Shown: in pieces, positions 1 through 5,186 of the stretch
Position numbering within the stretch: the first letter of the stretch is position 1
Layout of the letters: the number at the start of each line of letters is the position of its first letter
From: CAYMLL01 sp964390645
GTDB taxonomy: Bacteria; Planctomycetota; UBA8108
Reading direction: 5' to 3'
DNA length: 5,764 nt
Assembly (NCBI GenBank): GCA_964390645.1
Contig: CAYMLL010000405.1
Location: 1 to 5,764, forward strand
Translations under genes and position numbers: made by a program
The notes under the pieces: model-generated
Told to the model about the DNA's origin: nothing
Databases searched by the model: none
What the model saw: only the letters and a program-made list of their open reading frames with translations

Positions 1-1322
1 ACGAGGTCGCAGGGGTATGCACCGAGACGCATCGTGCCGCCCTTCTCGACAACGTCGACCTGGGTCGACATGAGGTCGATGACCGGATGGGCCGAGCTCT
101 CTTCAAACTCGCTCGAGTGGGCGTTCTCGAGGCCGAGCACGTTGCGCCCGATCTCGATGCTCGCGCACTGCATCCCCAGACAGATGCCGAGAAAGGGAAT
201 CCCGTTCTCGCGCGCGTAGCGAATCGCCTCGATCTTGCCCTCGATGCCGCGGTCGCCGAATCCACCCGGGACGAGAATGGCCTTCGACCCTTCGAGATGG
301 CGCTCCGCGCCTTCCTTCTCGATCGCCTCCGCGCCGACGCGACGAAACTCGACCTTCGCGTCGTTGTACGTGCCGGCGTGCGTGAGCGCCTCGTAGATCG
401 ACTTGTAGGCGTCGGTAAGCTCGATGTACTTGCCGACGAGCGTCACCTCCGTCTTGTGCTCAGGACGACGGATCGACTCGAGCATGTCGGTCCACGCGGA
501 GAGGTCGGCCGTTCCACGCGGCAGGCCGAAGTGATCGAGAATCAGCCCGTCGAGATTCTGGTCGCGCAGAATCACTGGCACCTGATAGATCGAGTACTCG
601 ACATCCGGCTCCTCGATGACCGCCTGAACCGGCACGTTGCAGAAGAGCCCGATCTTCCTGCGAACGTCATCCTCGATCTTCTTCTCGGTACGACAGATCA
701 GGACGTCCGGCAGAATTCCGATCTCCCGCAGGCGACCGACGGAGTGCTGCGTGGGCTTCGTCTTGATCTCACCCGACGCGGCCAGATACGGCAGCAGAGT
801 CAGGTGGATGTACGTAACGTTCTCACGCCCCTTGGTGAGCCCGAACTGGCGGATGGCCTCGAGGAAAGGCAGGCTCTCGATGTCACCGACAGTGCCGCCG
901 ATCTCGCTGATGACCACGTCGACGTCGTCTCCATCGACCTTCTCGATGCAGCGCTTGATCTCGTCAGTGATGTGCGGAACGACCTGCACCGTCGAGCCGA
1001 GGTAATCCCCACGGCGCTCCTTCGAGATGACCTCGTTGTAGATCTTCCCGGTGGTGAAGTTCGAGTCCCTCGACAGATCGGCACGCGTGAAACGCTCGTA
1101 GTGACCGAGGTCGAGATCCGTCTCCGCCCCGTCGCGAGTCACGTAGACCTCGCCGTGCTGATACGGACTCATCGTCCCGGGGTCGACGTTGATGTAGGGG
1201 TCGAGTTTCTGCATCGCCACGCGCAGGCCGTGACTCTCCAGCAGCATGCCGATCGCCGCCGAGGTCAGTCCCTTCCCGAGGGAGGAGACGACACCTCCGG
1301 TCACGAAAATATACTTGGTCAT
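1..1322 (-). CDS. pyrG: CTP synthase (glutamine-hydrolysing), C-terminus cut by window edge
   Basis: Converts UTP to CTP with ATP and glutamine-derived ammonia in the cytoplasm, the last step of pyrimidine nucleotide synthesis. Reading leftward from an ATG at 1322, the protein begins MTKYIFVTGGVVSSLGKG, the hallmark N-terminus of the synthase domain; its P-loop lies at residues 9-18 with Lys17. The conserved block KLDPYINVDPGTMSPYQHGE follows at about residues 40-60. The second domain is a class I glutamine amidotransferase with nucleophile Cys381 in GICLGMQ, then ENAHSSEF and GGTMRLGA. About 440 residues are visible of a family length near 540, so the His and Glu of the glutaminase triad lie beyond the edge. 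An AGGA sequence sits 4 nt before the ATG. kdsB lies upstream on the same strand, and its product consumes CTP. The frame is unbroken and the identification is secure. Confidence 0.97.
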   Translation of the reverse strand, partial: MTKYIFVTGGVVSSLGKGLTSAAIGMLLESHGLRVAMQKLDPYINVDPGTMSPYQHGEVYVTRDGAETDLDLGHYERFTRADLSRDSNFTTGKIYNEVISKERRGDYLGSTVQVVPHITDEIKRCIEKVDGDDVDVVISEIGGTVGDIESLPFLEAIRQFGLTKGRENVTYIHLTLLPYLAASGEIKTKPTQHSVGRLREIGILPDVLICRTEKKIEDDVRRKIGLFCNVPVQAVIEEPDVEYSIYQVPVILRDQNLDGLILDHFGLPRGTADLSAWTDMLESIRRPEHKTEVTLVGKYIELTDAYKSIYEALTHAGTYNDAKVEFRRVGAEAIEKEGAERHLEGSKAILVPGGFGDRGIEGKIEAIRYARENGIPFLGICLGMQCASIEIGRNVLGLENAHSSEFEESSAHPVIDLMSTQVDVVEKGGTMRLGAYPCDL

Positions 1323-1593
1323 CAATTCCTGATCCTTCGGGATTCGCGGCAGCCGACTCCTCGATCGTTCGCTGCGCTCCCGACGTCAACAAATCGCTGG
1401 AAAGGCCAGGTACGAAACGCAATCACCCCTTCCACCCGAGCCCCTCGACGCCAGAACTCGACGGTGCACCGCACCAGGTCGACCACCGTGTCTCGAGCTC
1501 GAACGGGGGAATTCAATTCTGTATACAAGGCACTTTCTCGGCGAGTTGCTACCAACCACCGGTACCACCGCCGCTCCCGGCGACGCCCTCGCG
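1323..1593 (-). other. kdsB-pyrG spacer with possible pyrG promoter and leader ORF
   Basis: This 271-bp stretch separates the kdsB stop from the pyrG start and encodes no recognisable protein. On the minus strand, TTGACG at 1389-1384 resembles a -35 box, but the hexamer 17 nt further on (GATCGA) is a poor -10. TATACA near 1520 is another -10-like hexamer without a good -35. A 34-codon reading frame opens with GTG at 1426 behind a purine-rich GGTGGAAGG and ends at TGA 1324-1322, where the stop shares a base with the pyrG ATG (TGATG). It could couple translation into pyrG or be chance. Spacing this wide suggests pyrG may have its own promoter as well as read-through from kdsB. Confidence 0.3.
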
Positions 1594-2379
1594 TCAGGCG
1601 GGAACCGTTCCTCTTCGCTCGTTCTCTTCCTCGACGAACCGCTCATACTCCTGTGCGGTGTCAATCCCGAGGTGAGCGCCGGACGCCTCGCCGACGCGGA
1701 TCGCGTAGCCGTGCGCCAGCGCACGCAGTTGCTCCAGCCGCTCACGCCTCTCGAGCGCCGTCGGCGGAAGCGCCGGATACCGCAACAGAAACTCTCGCGA
1801 GTACGCGTAAATCCCGACGTGCTGCCACCACGAGAGCTCCTCCTTCAGCTCACCCGTCTCCTGACCATCTGCATGCGGAGCGCCGGAGCGAGTGAAGTAA
1901 AGCGCGTGGCCGTCGTCGTCGATGACCGCCTTGACGATATTCGGATCCAGAAAGCCCTCCAGATCACCACGACGCGCCGCCAGGGTGCTCATCACGACTT
2001 CCCGGTCAGCTCGACCGCCATCGAAGAGCGCAAGCAGGCGCTCCAGGTCCTCGTGCGAGATATACGGCTCATCTCCCTGAACGTTGATCACTATGTCCTC
2101 GTCGAGGTCCTCTGCCACCTCGGCAACACGGTCGGTCCCGCAGCGGTGACTCTCCGACGTCATCCGCGCGTCCGCTCCGAAGGACCGACAAGCTTCGAGG
2201 ACCTCATCGCTGTCGGTCGCGATGATCACACGGGTGATCGCTTCACAGTTCGCGACCCGCTCCCACACGTGCTCGACGAGGTACTTGCCGGTGCTGCGGG
2301 CCAGCACCTTCCGGGGGAACCGCCGTGAGCCCAGTCGGGCCGGTATCACGACGGCGGCGGTCCGTGAGACAGGACTCAC
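1594..2379 (-). CDS. kdsB: 3-deoxy-manno-octulosonate cytidylyltransferase (CMP-Kdo synthetase)
   Basis: Activates Kdo with CTP to give CMP-Kdo and pyrophosphate, supplying the donor for the lipopolysaccharide inner core; a cytoplasmic enzyme. The 261 residues match the usual family length of about 250. In order: the nucleotide-binding loop IPARLGSRRFPRK (12-24), SHRCGTDR (77-84, compare HQSGTER of E. coli), NVQGDEP (99-105, with metal-binding Asp103), DPNIVK (145-150), YFTRSGAP (161-168), HVGIYAY (187-193), LERRERLEQLR (209-219) and GIDTAQE (239-245 region). The frame is open to an ATG at 2493, but the extra 38 residues are not family-like. A strong AGGGGGAG lies 8 nt before the GTG at 2379, so I take the GTG. 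pyrG lies downstream on the same strand and makes the CTP substrate. The gene is divergent from thpR. Gene and family are secure; the start is very likely. Confidence 0.95.
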   Translation of the reverse strand: MSPVSRTAAVVIPARLGSRRFPRKVLARSTGKYLVEHVWERVANCEAITRVIIATDSDEVLEACRSFGADARMTSESHRCGTDRVAEVAEDLDEDIVINVQGDEPYISHEDLERLLALFDGGRADREVVMSTLAARRGDLEGFLDPNIVKAVIDDDGHALYFTRSGAPHADGQETGELKEELSWWQHVGIYAYSREFLLRYPALPPTALERRERLEQLRALAHGYAIRVGEASGAHLGIDTAQEYERFVEEENERRGTVPA

Positions 2380-2387
2380 GTGCTCTT

Positions 2388-2395
2388 CTCCCCCT
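2388..2395 (-). promoter_or_regulatory. Ribosome binding site of kdsB (decides the GTG start)
   Basis: AGGGGGAG on the minus strand lies 8 nt before the GTG at 2379. It is the only strong Shine-Dalgarno-like sequence near any in-frame start of this gene, and it places the start just ahead of the conserved IPAR loop. It argues against the longer open frame beginning at 2493. Confidence 0.75.
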
Positions 2396-2444
2396 AGACA
2401 CGCATCCAGGCCATGTTCTAACGAAGACAACCCCCTCTTGCCGC

Positions 2445-2483
2445 CCGTGCAGGATATGCTGAACCGTGCAGGATATGCTGAAC
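2445..2483. repeat. Perfect 19-bp tandem duplication (two copies plus 1 base)
   Basis: The unit CCGTGCAGGATATGCTGAA occurs at 2445-2463 and again, without mismatch, at 2464-2482; the next base also continues the unit. Each copy contains AGGATATGCT, which is self-complementary at 8 of 10 positions. The two dyads are therefore spaced 19 bp apart, close to two turns of B-DNA and on nearly the same helix face. This is compatible with a paired operator, but could equally be a recent slippage duplication. Confidence 0.9.
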
Positions 2484-2566
2484 GCAAATTCACCGCGACA
2501 AGACAAGGGGCCGTGAAAGCCTCACGTTAACAGAGCTCGATAGGGTTGTCAAACTACACGAACCGG

Positions 2567-3154
2567 ATGGCGAGCGGCGACGAGAAGATCCGCTGTTTCA
2601 TCGGGATCAAGCCGCCCGACGAGGCGCTCGACGCGCTCCGCAACCGGCGCGAGCAGCTGCGCGAAGAGCTGTCGGAAGCCACGTTTCGCTGGGTCTCACG
2701 GCCGAACCTGCACATCACCCTTCACTACCTCGGCGAGGTCCACAGAAGCCGCCTCGATGATGTCATCGACGCGATGAACGCTGCTGGCGCGGCGAGCCGG
2801 AAATTCGATCTGGACGCCGCGTGCCTGGGTTGCTTCCCGGACCGCCACCGTGCTCGCGTCGTCTGGGCCGGATTCCGGAACCCGAGCCCGGCACGTGGAC
2901 TCCACCGGCGCGTCGGAGGCGAGCTCCGCAGACGCGACTTCACGCTCGAGAGTCGCGCGTTCACACCGCACGTGACACTCGCGCGAGCGAGTCGCCAGGC
3001 AAGCCCGCAAGAGCTCGCCGTGGCCGCAGAAGCGCTCCGGGGGCGAGACGGCGAGTCAATCTGCCGCTTCGAGGTCGCCTCGATGACGCTCTTTCGCAGT
3101 CGGCCGCGGAGCCCGGGACCCGTGTACACCGTGGTGCACCGCACAGGCTTCTGA
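2567..3154 (+). CDS. thpR: RNA 2',3'-cyclic phosphodiesterase (2H phosphoesterase, LigT/ThpR family)
   Basis: Members of this family open 2',3'-cyclic phosphate ends of RNA to 2'-phosphates and can act in reverse as 2'-5' RNA ligases in vitro; they are cytoplasmic. The 195-residue product has both catalytic tetrapeptides of the 2H superfamily: HITL (His49, Thr51) in NLHITLHYLGEV and HVTL (His135, Thr137) in FTPHVTLAR, with RVVWAG at 97-102 between them, as in E. coli ThpR. The N-terminal strand CFIGIKPP also fits. Length is close to the E. coli protein (about 176). The frame also opens at TTG 2546, adding seven residues. Neither start has a good Shine-Dalgarno sequence, and I prefer the ATG. 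The gene is divergent from kdsB and convergent with the glycosyltransferase, so it is probably transcribed alone. Family assignment is firm; the physiological substrate is unknown. Confidence 0.93.
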   Translation: MASGDEKIRCFIGIKPPDEALDALRNRREQLREELSEATFRWVSRPNLHITLHYLGEVHRSRLDDVIDAMNAAGAASRKFDLDAACLGCFPDRHRARVVWAGFRNPSPARGLHRRVGGELRRRDFTLESRAFTPHVTLARASRQASPQELAVAAEALRGRDGESICRFEVASMTLFRSRPRSPGPVYTVVHRTGF

Positions 3155-3165
3155 ACCCGGCCGCA

Positions 3166-3180
3166 GGCGGACTCTCCGCC
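3166..3180 (+). terminator. GC-rich stem-loop just after thpR, possible terminator
   Basis: GGCGGA at 3166-3171 pairs with TCCGCC at 3175-3180 around a 3-nt loop, 12 bases after the thpR stop. The stem is perfect, but no T-run follows, so it is not a classical intrinsic terminator. It could mark transcript ends together with Rho or protect the mRNA 3' end. Confidence 0.3.
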
Positions 3181-3237
3181 CCGCGAGGACCGACGTCGTC
3201 ACCGCAACACCGCCCACGAGCAGTCGACGCCCGTTCG

Positions 3238-3254
3238 TCACGGGTGGACCGTGA
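3238..3254. terminator. Second stem-loop in the thpR/glycosyltransferase convergent gap
   Basis: TCACGG at 3238-3243 pairs with CCGTGA at 3249-3254 around a 5-nt loop. An overlapping alternative pairs CCCGT (3230-3234) with ACGGG (3240-3244), so the two would compete. No T-run follows on either strand. Its position between two converging genes suggests transcript termination or end protection, but this is weakly supported. Confidence 0.2.
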
Positions 3255-3262
3255 GCCATCCG

Positions 3263-3279
3263 GTGTGAAGGCCTCACAC
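3263..3279 (-). terminator. Stem-loop overlapping the glycosyltransferase stop codon
   Basis: GTGTGA (3263-3268) pairs with TCACAC (3274-3279) around a 5-nt loop, and the minus-strand stop codon TGA lies inside the stem. No T-run follows in the direction of the glycosyltransferase transcript. It may help define the 3' end of that transcript. Support is structural only. Confidence 0.2.
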
Positions 3280-4350
3280 GCTTTCCATTTGCTCCTCCGG
3301 GAGCTGGAGACAGTGCTCGTAGAACTCGAGCGTCCGGTCGACCATCGGCTCGAGCGCGAAGCTCTTCTCGACCCACTCTCCTGCGCGTGTACCGAGCTCG
3401 ACGAGTCGCCGCGGATTCCGCAGCAGGTCGATGATGGCGTCCGCCAGGCCGACTGAATCGCCTTCGCGCACCAGCAGCGCGGCTTCACTGTCCTTGACGA
3501 CGTCGAGCATCTCGCCGACGCCGCTGACGATCAACGGCTTGCGCATCGTCAACGCCTCGATCGCCGTGACACCGACACCGGTCTTGAGAACCGGCAGCGC
3601 GATCACGTCGAAGAGACCGTAGAGGTGTTCATGCCCCGGGATATGCGGCGAAAACGTCACGTGGAGGACGAGATCGAGCTGCTCGACGAGCCGTCGCAGC
3701 CCGGACTCCTCCTCACCCTCGCCGACGATCGCGAAATGCGCCTCGACTCCCGCGTCGAGCACGCGCCGTGCCGCCTCGATGAGCACGTGATGCCCCTTGT
3801 CGCGCGTCAGCCGACCGATCGATCCGACGACAGGCAGCCGACCGCTCTCGGACGTCCATACCGGCTTCTCCGAGGGCACGAAGCGCCTCAGATCGATGCC
3901 ACGCGGAATGATGCGCACCAGGCTCTTCGGGATGCCGACGTGATTGACCAGCGACTCCCGCACCCCCTCGCTCGTGGCGATCGCACCGCACATCATCCGG
4001 TCGTCGATGACGGCAACTTCCGGCGATGCCCTCGTGTGCGCGGTCACCAGATAGCGCCTGTCGAGACCCTGCACGATGCGCCGACCGAACGGTACGCTAC
4101 GCAGACTCAGTATGTGGATGACGTCCGGATCGAATTGCCTCAGGAATCCCAGAAGCTTGCGGAAGCTCAGTGGATCCCGGTAGACCGGGTAGATCTCCAC
4201 GCCGAGTTCGCGAAATCTGCCGACCTGGCCACCTCCACCGGTGCAAAGCCGGACCCGGACGCCACGTTCGACCATCTCCTTCGCCAGATCGTACGCGTAC
4301 GATGTCGCGTTCGCGTAGCTCAGCGTCTCGTTGATGAACAGGATCTTCAT
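3274..4350 (-). CDS. Glycosyltransferase, GT4-type (GT-B fold), altered EX7E motif
   Basis: Probably transfers a sugar from a nucleotide donor to a surface glycan or lipid acceptor; neither donor nor acceptor can be read from the sequence. The 358 residues show a two-domain GT-B layout. The N-terminal Rossmann half begins MKILFINETLSYANATSYAY and contains DPDVIHILS (74-82) and HTRAS (105-109). The C-terminal half has IPRGIDLRRF (148-157), GRLTRDKG (179-186, with the phosphate-contacting Arg180 and Lys185), HFAIVGEGEEE, and the donor-binding stretch ending in EAL. The usual EGFG of the EX7E motif reads TGVG: Thr257 replaces the first Glu, while the second, Glu265, is kept. There is no signal peptide or membrane segment, as expected for a cytoplasmic or peripheral enzyme. 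ATG 4350 is chosen over the open frame reaching 4527 because GAGGA lies 7 nt before it and the protein starts cleanly there. It follows queC by 10 nt, suggesting co-transcription. Confidence 0.93.
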   Translation of the reverse strand: MKILFINETLSYANATSYAYDLAKEMVERGVRVRLCTGGGGQVGRFRELGVEIYPVYRDPLSFRKLLGFLRQFDPDVIHILSLRSVPFGRRIVQGLDRRYLVTAHTRASPEVAVIDDRMMCGAIATSEGVRESLVNHVGIPKSLVRIIPRGIDLRRFVPSEKPVWTSESGRLPVVGSIGRLTRDKGHHVLIEAARRVLDAGVEAHFAIVGEGEEESGLRRLVEQLDLVLHVTFSPHIPGHEHLYGLFDVIALPVLKTGVGVTAIEALTMRKPLIVSGVGEMLDVVKDSEAALLVREGDSVGLADAIIDLLRNPRRLVELGTRAGEWVEKSFALEPMVDRTLEFYEHCLQLPEEQMESV

Positions 4351-4357
4351 GGAGTGG

Positions 4358-4362
4358 TCCTC
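4358..4362 (-). promoter_or_regulatory. Ribosome binding site of the glycosyltransferase, overlapping the queC stop
   Basis: GAGGA on the minus strand lies 7 nt before the ATG at 4350. It shares bases with the queC stop codon (TGAGGA), so ribosomes finishing queC would stop on the next gene's binding site. This supports translational coupling and fixes the glycosyltransferase start. Confidence 0.7.
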
Positions 4363-5071
4363 ACCCTCGATCGTACGATGTCGGATCGTCGATTCCGGCC
4401 TCGACGAAGCCGCGACGCCGAAGCTGACAGCTGTCGCATTCGCCGCACGCGAGCGCTCGTCCATCGGTCCTCCGGTGCGGCGAATAGCAGCTCCATGTCC
4501 CGGCATAGTCGACACCGAGCTCGACACCCATGCGAATGATCTCCGCCTTGGTCTTGTCGATCAAAGGCGCATGAACCCGTAGCCGCGCGCCGCCCTGCGG
4601 CGGCGAGCGGCAGGCGAGATTGGCAAGGCTCTCGAAGGCCGATATGTACTCGGGACGGCAGTCCGGGTAGCCGGAGTAGTCGAGCGCGTTGACACCGATG
4701 AAGATATCAGCGATCTCGAGGACCTCGGCCCAGGCGAGCGCGTGGGCGAGGAAGATCGTGTTGCGTGCGGGCACGTACGTGGGCGGGACAGGACCGCCAT
4801 GGATCTCGTTCTCATCGCGCGACAGAGGCACATCGATGTCGTCGCTGGTCAGCGCGGAGCCTCCGGCGGACCGCAGATCCAGCTCCTGGAGCCGGTGCTC
4901 GAGCCCGAGCGCCCGGGCGACAGCCAGCGCGCGCTCCACCTCGACGTCGTGGCGCTGCCCGTAGCGGAAGATCAGCAGAATCGGCTCGAATCCGCGCGAT
5001 CGAGCGACCGCGAGCACCGTTGTCGAGTCGAGTCCGCCGCTGAACAGCAGGAGAGCGGGTTTCGAGTCCAT
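4361..5071 (-). CDS. queC: 7-cyano-7-deazaguanine (preQ0) synthase
   Basis: Converts 7-carboxy-7-deazaguanine to preQ0 with ATP and ammonia in the cytoplasm. PreQ0 feeds queuosine in tRNA and, in some bacteria, 7-deazaguanine DNA modification. The 236-residue product has the PP-loop SGGLDST (11-17), YGQRH (37-41), TYVPARNTIFL (98-108), DYSGYPDCRPEY (131-142) and PLIDKTKAEII (169-179). The zinc cysteines are all present: Cys195 in TWSCY and Cys209, Cys212, Cys215 in CGECDSC. Length is typical. The ATG at 5071 has GGGAAAGG upstream; an ATG at 5083 (four more residues) is also possible. The frame stays open to 5167, but those residues are not family-like. No other queuosine gene is in the window. 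The downstream glycosyltransferase starts 10 nt after the stop, so the two look co-transcribed. Confidence 0.95.
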   Translation of the reverse strand: MDSKPALLLFSGGLDSTTVLAVARSRGFEPILLIFRYGQRHDVEVERALAVARALGLEHRLQELDLRSAGGSALTSDDIDVPLSRDENEIHGGPVPPTYVPARNTIFLAHALAWAEVLEIADIFIGVNALDYSGYPDCRPEYISAFESLANLACRSPPQGGARLRVHAPLIDKTKAEIIRMGVELGVDYAGTWSCYSPHRRTDGRALACGECDSCQLRRRGFVEAGIDDPTSYDRG

Positions 5072-5186
5072 GACCTTTCCCATAAGAGAACGCGCCGATA
5101 AAATCCAGCCGGAAAGTGCCTGCAGCCGACAGCACACGGCGCCGATGATGCACGGAGACTCCGACATCTAACCTCGAGGAGCTGCA
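5072..5186. promoter_or_regulatory. Divergent queC/epimerase intergenic region, promoters expected
   Basis: Both flanking genes read outward from this 115-bp stretch, so two promoters are expected. An AT-richer island GATAAAAT at 5097-5104 stands out in GC-rich surroundings and could supply a -10 on either strand, but no good -35 is placed correctly. CGGAG and CTCCG flank a single base at 5153-5163, a short dyad just before the epimerase ribosome binding site. I found no preQ1-riboswitch-like fold ahead of queC. Confidence 0.35.
5176..5181 (+). promoter_or_regulatory. Ribosome binding site of the epimerase gene (decides the GTG start)
   Basis: GAGGAG lies 5 nt before the GTG at 5187. An in-frame TAA at 5169-5171 excludes any earlier start, and the GTG puts the glycine-rich NAD-binding loop at its usual place, residue 7. 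Confidence 0.8.

Larger units (their letters stand above)
2380..2566. promoter_or_regulatory. Divergent kdsB/thpR intergenic region, promoters expected
   Basis: Both genes read outward from this 187-bp stretch, so each should have a promoter here. On the minus strand TTGTCG (about 2502-2497) is followed after 18 nt by CATATC inside the first repeat copy, a weak sigma-70-like pair for kdsB. I see no convincing -10/-35 pair for thpR. Local sequence is less GC-rich than the flanking genes around 2400-2560. A 19-bp tandem duplication sits in the middle. Region assignment follows from gene orientation; exact elements are uncertain. Confidence 0.4.

Noticed and set aside
87..1895. A 602-codon open frame on the plus strand opposite pyrG and kdsB
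   Set aside because: It is antisense to two genes with clear family motifs, and its translation is low-complexity and rich in Arg, Asp, Leu and Val with no domain. Long antisense frames are common in GC-rich coding DNA.
1546..2328. A 260-codon plus-strand frame opposite kdsB
   Set aside because: It mirrors kdsB codon positions and has no motif of its own; the minus-strand kdsB reading is unambiguous.
2445..2483. CRISPR array
   Set aside because: The two copies are directly adjacent with no spacer between them, and no cas gene is nearby.
2380..2493. Longer kdsB start at ATG 2493
   Set aside because: The added 38 residues include the repeat region and are not family-like, whereas GTG 2379 has a strong ribosome binding site and fits family length.
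3625..4539. A 304-codon plus-strand frame opposite the glycosyltransferase
   Set aside because: It spans a gene with clear GT4 motifs on the other strand, has no recognisable domain, and looks like a codon-bias shadow.
5072..5167. Longer queC start at 5167
   Set aside because: The extra residues have no similarity to QueC N-termini, and they would run over nearly all of the divergent intergenic region.
5072..5186. preQ1 riboswitch upstream of queC
   Set aside because: The leader on the minus strand lacks the short stem plus A-rich tail of preQ1 aptamers; no matching fold was seen.
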